Positions 31,578 to 38,058 of a stretch of DNA of 64,000 nucleotides are shown here, piece after piece. The stretch comes from CAXNKH01 sp049296795. Its GTDB lineage: Bacteria; Pseudomonadota; Gammaproteobacteria; Burkholderiales; Burkholderiaceae_C. Location: assembly GCA_049296795.1 (NCBI GenBank), contig JBAQTC010000002.1, forward strand, positions 1-64,000. Direction: 5' to 3'. A program made the translations under genes and the position numbers. The number at the start of each line of letters is the position of its first letter. Position 1 is the first letter of the stretch. The notes under the pieces were generated by a model. The model did not search any database, had not been told where the DNA came from, and worked only from the letters and a program-made list of their open reading frames with translations.

Positions 31578-32237
31578 ATGGACCTTGCCGCCCGCCTCAA
31601 ACAGGCTATGACCGTCGCACACAAAAATCAGTCTCAGCTCGCCGCCGAGATCGGTGTGACAACGTCTGCGGTTTCACAATTGATTGGCGGGCAGGCTAAG
31701 AGCCTCAGGGGCACGACGGCTACCAGGATCGAGGCAGCTACCGGCGTGAGCGCTGCCTGGCTTGTGTCTGGAAAAGGTCAAATGATGGCTGGCACCAGCA
31801 ATGTGCATCCAGCACCAATCGGCGCGCGCAAAATTCCATTAATCAGCTACGTGCAGGCTGGTGTGTGGACCCCGATGGCTGACAGTTTGCAGTCAGGCGA
31901 CACGAATGATTTTTTATTAACCGACCTCGACCTATCCGATAACGCCTTCGCGCTGGAGATCAAGGGCGAGTCCATGCTGCCCGATTTCAAACCAGGCGAT
32001 CGCATCATCGTCGATCCACAGGTACAACCATATCCTGGCGACTTCGTTGTTGCCAAGAATGGCGAGGATGAAGCCACCTTTAAGAAGTACCGGCCCCGTG
32101 GGGTTAGTGATCTTGGCGTCAGCATTTTTGAGCTGGTGCCACTCAATGAAGATTACCCATCAATGCGATCTGACCAGCAACCAATCAGCATCATTGGAAC
32201 AATGGTAGAGCACAGGAAATATCGTCGCCGATTTTGA
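31578..32237 (+). CDS. cI: CI-type phage repressor, S24 self-cleaving
   Basis: The protein is 219 aa from the ATG at 31578; a GTG at 31572 is in frame. It has an N-terminal HTH_3 domain (QSQLAAEIGVTTSAVSQLIG) and a LexA/S24 C-domain with the Ala-Gly cleavage site (VQAGVW), the nucleophile Ser in GESMLPDF and the Lys in EATFKKY. RecA filaments would trigger self-cleavage, so the prophage should respond to DNA damage. No Shine-Dalgarno sequence is visible, as for the leaderless lambda cI message. Confidence 0.95.
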   Translation: MDLAARLKQAMTVAHKNQSQLAAEIGVTTSAVSQLIGGQAKSLRGTTATRIEAATGVSAAWLVSGKGQMMAGTSNVHPAPIGARKIPLISYVQAGVWTPMADSLQSGDTNDFLLTDLDLSDNAFALEIKGESMLPDFKPGDRIIVDPQVQPYPGDFVVAKNGEDEATFKKYRPRGVSDLGVSIFELVPLNEDYPSMRSDQQPISIIGTMVEHRKYRRRF

Positions 32238-32257
32238 ACCGGCAGAAAGGACTCGCA

Positions 32258-32719
32258 ATGGAGTGGGGCTACATCGTCTTTGCAGTTATCCTCTATTTGT
32301 TTTTCATCCATCCAGTCATGACCGGCTACAAAGAGGGTCGGTACGGCAACAGTTCAAAACCCAAAACCCAAAGCCCAAATCTAGGATGGCAGGGCGAAAT
32401 CGACGTAGTTGGAGAATCCTTTTATCAAGGCAACCTGGAGGCCTTGTGTGGCGGCAAAACCAAGGATGGCGTCGAAAAACAGTTTGTCGCCGACCTGATT
32501 CCCGAGGACGATAACGAGCACGACAAAAATGCTGTGCGCGTTGATATTAACGGCAGAACAGTTGGCTACCTACCGCGCGAAATTGCCAAAAAATACCGAA
32601 AAAGTTACGCCGACAATGCGGCCCGCTGCGGCGCAACAATCGTCGGCGGCTGGAAGCGCAGAGGCGGGAAATCTGGACACTTTGGCGTCCGATTAAACCA
32701 AAGCCCAGAGACAACATAG
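32258..32719 (+). CDS. Membrane-anchored HIRAN-domain protein
   Basis: I chose ATG 32258 because GAAAGG lies about 8 nt upstream. The 153-aa protein has one N-terminal membrane helix (residues 4-20, GYIVFAVILYLFFIHPV), a short linker, and a HIRAN domain from about 46 to 148 (VVGESFYQGNLEAL, VADLIPEDDNEHDKNAVRV, GRTVGYLPREIA). HIRAN domains bind ssDNA ends or stalled-fork DNA in HLTF-type proteins. It lies 20 bp after the repressor in the same direction, so it should be made in the lysogen. This is a candidate lysogenic-conversion or superinfection gene. Confidence 0.87.
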   Translation: MEWGYIVFAVILYLFFIHPVMTGYKEGRYGNSSKPKTQSPNLGWQGEIDVVGESFYQGNLEALCGGKTKDGVEKQFVADLIPEDDNEHDKNAVRVDINGRTVGYLPREIAKKYRKSYADNAARCGATIVGGWKRRGGKSGHFGVRLNQSPETT

Positions 32720-32751
32720 CCAGCCACATCACCGCCCATTTGGGTTGGTTT

Positions 32752-33189
32752 TTACGCCGCCTCTCTCCAGCCGGACAGCGTATCTTCAAACACAAGCCGC
32801 TCACCTTGCTCCCGATCAAGATTGGCCAGGCGCTCCACCATTTCCGTGATTCGCACATTCCCATCGACTTTTTCCAGGTAAATCGCCTGCATGAAGCGAC
32901 ATGCCGATTTAGGCACCCGTCCCCGACGCTCCCACAGCGAGACTGATTCCTCAGATGCGCCGACCCAATGCGCAAAGCGTGTTTGCGACAGGTCCAGCTC
33001 TTTGCGCAAAAACCTGAACTCAGCGCCCGTCATGTAGCCTTTAGATGCAATGTGCCGCCCGATGGCTTGATGCAGTCCAAATGCGTCAGCGATTGCCACG
33101 GCCAGTCCCGCCTCTGTCTTGCGGGTTTTATAGCCGTTGCTTAGATAAACGTTTTGCAGCCCTGATTCTGTGTAGTGGTAAGTCATCAT
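32752..33189 (-). CDS. Xre-family antitoxin (MqsA/YgiT-type C-domain)
   Basis: The 145-aa protein starts MMTYHYTESGLQNVYLSNGY, an N-domain often found in antitoxins partnered with DUF4258 or MqsR-like toxins, and carries an HTH near residues 62-85 (LDLSQTRFAHWVGASEESVS) followed by LWERRGR. It is separated from the toxin gene by 9 bp, toxin first, as in mqsRA and higBA. It should neutralise the toxin and repress the operon through the palindrome at 33509-33531. Confidence 0.82.
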   Translation of the reverse strand: MMTYHYTESGLQNVYLSNGYKTRKTEAGLAVAIADAFGLHQAIGRHIASKGYMTGAEFRFLRKELDLSQTRFAHWVGASEESVSLWERRGRVPKSACRFMQAIYLEKVDGNVRITEMVERLANLDREQGERLVFEDTLSGWREAA

Positions 33190-33198
33190 AAATCCTTC

Positions 33199-33510
33199 TT
33201 AAAACACGGTAACAACCGCTATCCAGTCACCCGCATCATCTTTTTCTAGAACCGCCACCACCCGCACCACGTCACCCGAATGTTGATGGCGCAATGTGCA
33301 TTTCCAATTGCCACGGATGTTCTCGTGTGCCGGCTCGTCAATCACCCCCACCTGCAAACACGCCAAAACTTGCGTGGGCGTTATGTGCCGTAATTTCATG
33401 CGCTTCTTTGCGTGCGGCTCGATAAACACATTCAATGAATTCTTGGATACCTCGCGCACGATTCGCAACATGTTCGCGTCATTCAGAGGGATGGGTATTG
33501 GGTTGGCCAT
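33199..33510 (-). CDS. DUF4258 toxin, RNase-like
   Basis: I place the start at ATG 33510 (MANPIPIPLNDANMLRIVRE); an upstream start at 33561 would cross the operator. The 103-aa product has the DUF4258 pattern: FIEPHAKKRMKLRHITPTQV, then GNWKCTLRHQHSGDVVRVVA, close to the RelE/BrnT fold. Such proteins probably cleave mRNA. The His and Arg residues of HAKKRMKLRH are candidates for catalysis. Its start codon lies inside the operator palindrome. Confidence 0.78.
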   Translation of the reverse strand: MANPIPIPLNDANMLRIVREVSKNSLNVFIEPHAKKRMKLRHITPTQVLACLQVGVIDEPAHENIRGNWKCTLRHQHSGDVVRVVAVLEKDDAGDWIAVVTVF

Positions 33511-33531
33511 ACCCGTAATTATTACGGGTAT
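33509..33531. promoter_or_regulatory. Perfect 11-bp inverted repeat, toxin-antitoxin operator
   Basis: The arms ATACCCGTAAT and ATTACGGGTAT are separated by a single T and match perfectly. The end of the palindrome includes the ATG of the toxin gene, so a bound antitoxin would sit on the promoter and start site. This is the expected layout for autoregulated type II operons. Confidence 0.8.
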
Positions 33532-33610
33532 TTCATTAAAAGCAAGCGAAATAGAAGCCAATTTGCTTGTTTTTTATAGGTGTTTTCCCTTAGTTTGTTG
33601 AATTATACAT

Positions 33611-33647
33611 AAGCACACTTCAATTTAGATGTTAAGTATGCTAATAT
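33611..33647 (+). promoter_or_regulatory. Early rightward promoter with CI/Cro-type operators
   Basis: TTCAAT (33619-33624), a 17-bp spacer and TAATAT (33642-33647) make a promoter for the small-gene operon starting at 33677. The sites AAGCACACTTC (33611-33621) and AAGTATGCTAA (33634-33644) are again 23 bp apart. The 35-bp stretch from AAGCACACT to CTAAT matches the cI-cro region at 28 positions. Confidence 0.75.
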
Positions 33648-33676
33648 TCATTTCATCACAACCGATGGAGTGAACG

Positions 33677-33781
33677 ATGCAAAGCTCAATAAACCCTACG
33701 CCCGCCAACAGCGACCGGCTCATTCTGTGGGCATCCACCCTGGCCCTGCTCGCTCTGGGGCTGCTGGAGTGGCTGCAATGA
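33677..33781 (+). CDS. 34-aa single-helix membrane peptide
   Basis: ATG 33677 follows GGAG by 6 nt and opens a 34-codon frame, MQSSINPTPANSDRLILWAS, continuing as a hydrophobic helix (TLALLALGLLEWLQ). It is the first gene after the early rightward promoter, so it would be among the first proteins made after infection or induction. The stop overlaps the next start (ATGA). Function unknown. Confidence 0.65.
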   Translation: MQSSINPTPANSDRLILWASTLALLALGLLEWLQ

Positions 33782-33876
33782 TCACACTGCGCCTGTACCG
33801 CTACTACCGCGCCAGCGGCTTCACCGTATCAGCCTCACTGCGCCGCGCCATTCGCCAATCTTGGACTTGCGCGTGA
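33778..33876 (+). CDS. 32-aa basic peptide
   Basis: A frame coupled to its neighbours by ATGA at the start and GTGA at the end. It encodes MITLRLYRYYRASGFTVSAS followed by LRRAIRQSWTCA, a very basic peptide with several Tyr and Arg. Similar small proteins occur in phage early regions; no function is known to me. Confidence 0.55.
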   Translation: MITLRLYRYYRASGFTVSASLRRAIRQSWTCA

Positions 33877-34052
33877 CCCCTGTCGACTTCGCCCGGATCA
33901 GCTCAATCCTCTATTGCATCGGCATGGAAAGCACCACCGCCCAACAACACATGGCGTGGCTGTGCGCCATCGCCGGTGTGATCTACCCACCCAAGAATTT
34001 CTCTAATGAACCCTGTTCATTGGACCAATCGGCCCCGGCTGCAGGCCGTTAA
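33873..34052 (+). CDS. Small early phage protein
   Basis: A GTG start overlaps the preceding stop (GTGA at 33873-33876). The 59-aa product (MTPVDFARISSILYCIGMES, then TAQQHMAWLCAIAGVIYPPK) has two short helical segments. No family recognised; kept because it continues the coupled chain of small genes. Confidence 0.5.
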   Translation: MTPVDFARISSILYCIGMESTTAQQHMAWLCAIAGVIYPPKNFSNEPCSLDQSAPAAGR

Positions 34053-34083
34053 CTGCGCCAACAACTCAACCATTCAAAACATC

Positions 34084-34728
34084 ATGGCTTTTGTAGCAAC
34101 AGACTCAGGCGGCGGTAATTTCAAGCGCGTCCCCGCCGGCGTGCATATTGGGCGCTGTTATTCGCTGATCGATCTGGGCACTCAGTTGACCACAGGGCAA
34201 TATGGCGACAAGCTCCAACACAAAATCCGTATTGGCTGGGAATTGTTCGGTGAGGATGAAGATGGCGCGCCGTTGACCGTCGATATTGATGGCCAAGACT
34301 TGCCGCTGACCATCTCCAAAAGTTACACCGTCAGCTTGCACGAAAAGTCTGGCCTGCGTCGTGATTTAGCGGCCTGGCGCGGGCGCGATTTCACCGAGGA
34401 CGAGGCCAAGGCTTTTGATGTGTCAAAACTGCTTGGCGCTTACTGCATGGTCAACTGCACATTCGCTGAATCCGGCGGCAAAACCTACACCAACGTCGGT
34501 GGACTCACGCCGCTGCCCGCCGCACTCAAAAACACCAAGCCAGCGCCGGTGCATGAACCCGTCGTATTTGACCTGGACGCGCCCGATATGGCGCTGTTTC
34601 GCGGCTTCCACGAAAAACTGCAAGACGCCATCAAACGCTCTCCTGAATGGGCGCAATTCGCCAAGAAATCAAGCCTCAGTCCTGCCGGCGGCAGCGTTGA
34701 TGAATCTGAATCCGACATTCCATTCTGA
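34084..34728 (+). CDS. Phage single-stranded-DNA-binding protein with SSB-type tail
   Basis: I place the start at ATG 34084 (MAFVATDSGGGNFKRVPAGV). The 214-aa product has an OB-like beta domain (about 18-140) and ends in ESESDIPF, the acidic tip plus D-I-P-F with which E. coli SSB binds its partners. The family occurs beside exonuclease and recombination genes in phages. It would coat ssDNA and recruit host SSB partners. The exonuclease gene follows 11 bp later. Confidence 0.75.
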   Translation: MAFVATDSGGGNFKRVPAGVHIGRCYSLIDLGTQLTTGQYGDKLQHKIRIGWELFGEDEDGAPLTVDIDGQDLPLTISKSYTVSLHEKSGLRRDLAAWRGRDFTEDEAKAFDVSKLLGAYCMVNCTFAESGGKTYTNVGGLTPLPAALKNTKPAPVHEPVVFDLDAPDMALFRGFHEKLQDAIKRSPEWAQFAKKSSLSPAGGSVDESESDIPF

Positions 34729-34739
34729 AAGCGACCACC

Positions 34740-35477
34740 ATGTTCAGCCACTTGACACTCGATATTGAAACCATCCCGGCGCAGCGCGCCGATGTGCTGG
34801 CGCATTTCTCACACCAAGCCAGCCAAGACACGGCGCACAAGATCAACGGGATCAGAGCGCCTGGGAACTACAAAGACGAGGCCAAAATTGCCGAGTACGT
34901 CGAGCAGGCCAAGAAAACCATCATCGACAGTGAACAGACCGCCCTGGCTGAAGCCGTCCGAAAAACCAGCTTATCCGGGGCTTTTGGCCAGGTAGTCTGC
35001 ATTGGCGTGGCCCAGGGCCAGGACGAACCGCAAGTGTTGTCCGGGCTGAACGAGCGCGAGCTGTTGCTGGCCTTCACCGAATGGTTGGACCACATTCCTC
35101 GGGCATCCTGGTTGGACACCACCGTGATCGGCCACAACTGCGCCAACTTTGATCTGCGCTTCCTGTTGCAGCGCCACATCGTCAACCAGGTGCGGCCCCA
35201 CACCATCATCAAACGTGCAGCCAGCGCCAAGCCCTGGGAATCAGAAAAAGTGTACGACACGATGGTCCAGTTCGCCGGCATTGGCCAGTACATCAGCCTG
35301 GACAAGCTCTGTCTGGCCTTGGGGTTACCCGGCAAAGGCGACATTACTGGCGCCGATGTGTGGCCGATGGTGCAAGCAGGCCGGCTCGATGAGGTGGCCG
35401 ACTACTGCAAGAGCGATGTATCAACCACCCGCGCAGTTTTCCAGCGCATGACTTTTGAGGCTGTCCATGTTCAATGA
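34740..35477 (+). CDS. DnaQ-like 3'-5' exonuclease (DEDDy, PolB-type)
   Basis: The 245-aa protein has Exo I (LTLDIETIP with Asp8 and Glu10), Exo II (GHNCANFDLRFLLQRH) and Exo III (DYCKSDVSTTR; Tyr five residues before... Asp in Y-x-x-x-D spacing). These are the metal-binding acids of DEDDy exonucleases. It lies after the SSB-like gene, so the pair may process DNA ends in recombination or replication. No polymerase domain is attached. Confidence 0.88.
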   Translation: MFSHLTLDIETIPAQRADVLAHFSHQASQDTAHKINGIRAPGNYKDEAKIAEYVEQAKKTIIDSEQTALAEAVRKTSLSGAFGQVVCIGVAQGQDEPQVLSGLNERELLLAFTEWLDHIPRASWLDTTVIGHNCANFDLRFLLQRHIVNQVRPHTIIKRAASAKPWESEKVYDTMVQFAGIGQYISLDKLCLALGLPGKGDITGADVWPMVQAGRLDEVADYCKSDVSTTRAVFQRMTFEAVHVQ

Positions 35478-35748
35478 ATCACAGCGCCAAGCACTGATCG
35501 ATGCGGCCCAGCTCAAGCGCGAGGACGGCTTTGAAGAAGAAAACCCAAAGCTCGCCCTGGTCATTCACCGGCTGCAACAAGAGTCGCCCGAGAAATTCCA
35601 CTATCCCGCGACCCTGATGAACCGCCGGTTTTACAACGAACCCAGGCCGGTCCAGACCTCCATTACAGGACAAGTCACCGGCATCATCAATCGCGGCTTT
35701 GAGGTCCACGCCGACCCCAGGCTCAAAAGGAAATGGGCATCCGAATGA
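35467..35748 (+). CDS. Early phage protein, unrecognised
   Basis: ATG 35467 lies within the last codons of the exonuclease gene. The 93-aa product (MFNESQRQALIDAAQLKRED) is helical at the start and basic at the end (DPRLKRKWASE). No motif recognised. Coupled to the next small gene by ATGA. Confidence 0.6.
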   Translation: MFNESQRQALIDAAQLKREDGFEEENPKLALVIHRLQQESPEKFHYPATLMNRRFYNEPRPVQTSITGQVTGIINRGFEVHADPRLKRKWASE

Positions 35749-35858
35749 AAACCACAAACCTATCAAATTTGGCCGATGCGTTCTGGAATCTGTGCGCCGG
35801 AATTGGGGTTTTCTGGTGCGTCATGACCGTGATGTTTTACTTTTTTTGGAGGGTCTGA
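35745..35858 (+). CDS. 37-aa membrane peptide
   Basis: ATGA coupling at 35745-35748 opens a 37-codon frame, MKTTNLSNLADAFWNLCAGI, whose second half is a hydrophobic helix with Phe and Trp (GVFWCVMTVMFYFFWRV). GGAGG near its end could serve the next gene. Function unknown. Confidence 0.6.
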   Translation: MKTTNLSNLADAFWNLCAGIGVFWCVMTVMFYFFWRV

Positions 35859-35862
35859 TCCC

Positions 35863-36006
35863 ATGAAAACCATCATTCTGTTGACCCAGGGTGTAGCCGC
35901 AATTGTCGCCGTCCTATTAGGCATTGCCGTCCTCGGCTTGGCGCTTGGGACCATGTTCGGCCTGCTCAAGGTTGCGTTCATGTTCGCTTATCAGGTGCTG
36001 GGCTGA
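35863..36006 (+). CDS. 47-aa membrane peptide
   Basis: ATG 35863 follows GGAGG by about 10 nt. The 47-residue product (MKTIILLTQGVAAIVAVLLG, then AVLGLALGTMFGLL) is nearly all hydrophobic with one or two helices. It shares its last base with the next start (TGATG). Function unknown. Confidence 0.6.
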   Translation: MKTIILLTQGVAAIVAVLLGIAVLGLALGTMFGLLKVAFMFAYQVLG

Positions 36007-36137
36007 TGGCTCATTCCTACAACCGACTGTGCAGCCAATGCCACAAACCCAAACCAGCCCTGGGCAGCACATCAAAGCGCGTTGCTGGGCAGATTCTGTG
36101 GGTCTGTGCTGAGTGTCAACGAAAGGTCAAGAAATGA
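36006..36137 (+). CDS. 43-aa zinc-ribbon peptide
   Basis: The frame, coupled by TGATG and ATGA to its neighbours, encodes MAHSYNRLCSQCHKPKPALG and then WVCAECQRKVKK. Two C-x-x-C pairs 23 residues apart form a probable zinc ribbon. Such mini-ribbons often bind nucleic acid or a host protein. Confidence 0.65.
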   Translation: MAHSYNRLCSQCHKPKPALGSTSKRVAGQILWVCAECQRKVKK

Positions 36138-36346
36138 CCATCACCGAACTAACACCGTTGGCGCAAAAAGCGGCGCTCGCATACGAGGCGTGGGTGGATA
36201 TTGGCAACAATAGGTATGGAACCCTACACCGTGAGGCGTTTGTGACTGCGTTTGAGATTGGGTGGGAAGGCGGGTCTAGGGTTATGTACGACATGATGGT
36301 TAAGGCCGACAACGAAAAATGGGAGAGGAAACAAAATGAGCGCTGA
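36134..36346 (+). CDS. Early phage protein, unrecognised
   Basis: I choose ATG 36134, which overlaps the zinc-ribbon stop (ATGA). The 70-aa product (MTITELTPLAQKAALAYEAW) is helical and ends in a charged tail (NEKWERKQNER). No family recognised. Confidence 0.6.
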   Translation: MTITELTPLAQKAALAYEAWVDIGNNRYGTLHREAFVTAFEIGWEGGSRVMYDMMVKADNEKWERKQNER

Positions 36347-36893
36347 AGTAATGAAGCAGGCGCTTGAGGCGTTGGAAGACGCTTGCGGAGACAGGTGCAA
36401 CGCTGAATACAACCCATGCTTTCAGCGTGAAGCCATCACCGCCCTACGCAAAGCCATTAGCGAGTTGGAACAACGAAGCATTGAGGAAGCGGAGAAGCAA
36501 GAACCCGCTGCAATTGGGGATGTTCGCGCATTGAAACACCGAATCCACGAACTTGAGGGCGAGGTGCTTGGCTACAAGAGGATTCTGGATGAGATTTGGA
36601 CTCCGGTTTCTGAATCTATGCCAACGTCCGGCAAGATTGTGCTGGCTTTCTATCGGAACATTAACGGGAAGGCTCGAATCATTCGTGCCCACTGGATTGC
36701 TGCCAAGACGCAAGAAGCCGACAGTGAACAAGAACTATTTGAGTACGACGAAGAAGCAGACGCTTACTTCACCCCAGAGGGATGGTATGAAAACATCAAC
36801 AACTGGGATGACTACTCATCAGTGACGGTGCATGAGGGCCAGATAACGCACTGGATGCCGTTGCCAGATGCACCAAAGGAGGAGAACCCATGA
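36336..36893 (+). CDS. DUF551-domain phage protein
   Basis: The 185-aa protein starts with a helical module (EVMKQALEALEDACGDRC, then REAITALRKAISELE) common to phage early proteins. It ends with a DUF551 domain (WTPVSESMPTSGKIVLAFYR ... GQITHWMPLPDAP). DUF551 is widespread in lambdoid early regions and has no known activity. Overlaps of 11 and 4 bp tie it to its neighbours. Confidence 0.85.
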   Translation: MSAEVMKQALEALEDACGDRCNAEYNPCFQREAITALRKAISELEQRSIEEAEKQEPAAIGDVRALKHRIHELEGEVLGYKRILDEIWTPVSESMPTSGKIVLAFYRNINGKARIIRAHWIAAKTQEADSEQELFEYDEEADAYFTPEGWYENINNWDDYSSVTVHEGQITHWMPLPDAPKEENP

Positions 36894-37213
36894 AAGCCTG
36901 CCCCAAATGCCAGCGCGAGTGGCAAGCGCCGTGTGACCAGACTAACTGCATCGACTTGTTTGGTGAGTGTATCTCGTGCCGTCGATTCCGGTTGACGGAT
37001 GATGAGGTGAAGCAGATAGAGATTTTGTCGGAGATTCAGACGATCAGGTATGAGCCCACCTCACCAACCCCTACGCCCGCGAAGAAAGAACGGGTTGGGC
37101 TAACGGATGATGAGATGTATGAAATTGTTAGAGCAGAAGGCAAGGTTCTAAAGGCACACGCCCGTGACATTGTTGAAAAACTGCAAGCCAAACTAAAAGA
37201 GAAGAACTCATGA
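36890..37213 (+). CDS. Cysteine-rich early phage protein
   Basis: A 107-aa product with C-x-x-C near the start (MKACPKCQREW), a second C-x-x-C (ECISCRRFRLTDDEV), the repeated LTDDE element (residues 35 and 71) and the end LQAKLKEKNS. The first half looks like a zinc-binding domain. The C-terminal tail is shared with the next gene product. Confidence 0.65.
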   Translation: MKACPKCQREWQAPCDQTNCIDLFGECISCRRFRLTDDEVKQIEILSEIQTIRYEPTSPTPTPAKKERVGLTDDEMYEIVRAEGKVLKAHARDIVEKLQAKLKEKNS

Positions 37214-37509
37214 CCAAACAAGAACAGGCAATGCGCCTTTATCAAGCGATTGAGCGCTTGTCGTTGCAGGCTGGCGAGGATGTTGACGAATCAGTTGACT
37301 GGCTGTGCGGCGAGAGCGGCGGAATGTTCAAGCTCTATCAGCAGTATTTCTCGTCGAAACAACCGCGCACATGGGTCGGCCTGACCTATCAGGACAAGGT
37401 CGAGGCATATATCAATCACAGTGATGAAGAGTGGGCTATTGGTGGAATGTCGGACGCGCGCCGATTCGCTGAAACCATCGAAGCCAAGCTCAAGGAGAAA
37501 AACACATGA
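37210..37509 (+). CDS. Early phage protein sharing a C-terminal tail with its neighbour
   Basis: The 99-aa product (MTKQEQAMRLYQAIERLSLQ) is mostly helical and ends in IEAKLKEKNT, almost the same as the LQAKLKEKNS end of the gene before. Coupled to both neighbours by 4-bp overlaps. No family recognised. Confidence 0.6.
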   Translation: MTKQEQAMRLYQAIERLSLQAGEDVDESVDWLCGESGGMFKLYQQYFSSKQPRTWVGLTYQDKVEAYINHSDEEWAIGGMSDARRFAETIEAKLKEKNT

Positions 37510-37838
37510 TCGCCTACCACTTCCGATTTGTCGATGACGATGGCGAACCGACGGGCTACATGGGCACAGCATTTACCAAGACCAAGGACTCATTATTCTG
37601 GGAAATAGATCGTTACGGCGATCCCCATCGCTCGGAAATTAAACCGGCGACCTGTGGCTCTTTTTGCTGCAAAGTAGGAGAGCAAGACGACAGGACGGGT
37701 GACTGGGGTGACGACACCGAATATGAAATTTCAGAGTCCACGCCCATCTTTTATACAGACGGTTGGATAAAACCAACATGGAGCCGTGATTGGGCGAGCA
37801 TGTATCTGAAAAACCGGAGCAAGAATGACCAAACTTAA
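37506..37838 (+). CDS. Early phage protein, unrecognised
   Basis: The 110-aa acidic product (MIAYHFRFVDDDGEPTGYMG) is strand-rich with a GSFCCKVGEQ segment. No enzyme motif. It overlaps the excisionase gene by 14 bp. Confidence 0.6.
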   Translation: MIAYHFRFVDDDGEPTGYMGTAFTKTKDSLFWEIDRYGDPHRSEIKPATCGSFCCKVGEQDDRTGDWGDDTEYEISESTPIFYTDGWIKPTWSRDWASMYLKNRSKNDQT

Positions 37839-38058
37839 CAACACAGCCGCCCCAGAAAGCGCCATGATGGTGTCCCCAGCCCCCTATGTCACCGTCAAAC
37901 TGGCCGCAGCCATAACGGGGATGAGTGAAAAAGCGATCCGTCGCAAAATGGAAGATGGCAAGTGGCTGCAGGACCGAGAGTACCGGCGCACCCCTGATGG
38001 CTGCATCATGGTTTCAATGAAAGGGTTTCAAAAATGGGTCGAACAGGCAACGATGTAG
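37825..38058 (+). CDS. xis: Excisionase (recombination directionality factor)
   Basis: The 77-aa protein contains a MerR/Xis-like winged helix: YVTVKLAAAITGMSEKAIRR, then KMEDGKWLQDREYRRTPDGC and FQKWVEQ. Size, fold and position before the integrase identify it. It would bind near attR and attL and favour excision. Its 3' end overlaps the integrase start by 25 bp. Confidence 0.85.
   Translation: MTKLNNTAAPESAMMVSPAPYVTVKLAAAITGMSEKAIRRKMEDGKWLQDREYRRTPDGCIMVSMKGFQKWVEQATM

Noticed and set aside
33670..33876. A 68-aa plus-strand frame before the SSB-like gene
   Set aside because: Its first part lies in the wrong phase with respect to a well-placed GGAG and ATG at 33677. The frames at 33677-33781 and 33778-33876 with ATGA coupling explain the region better.
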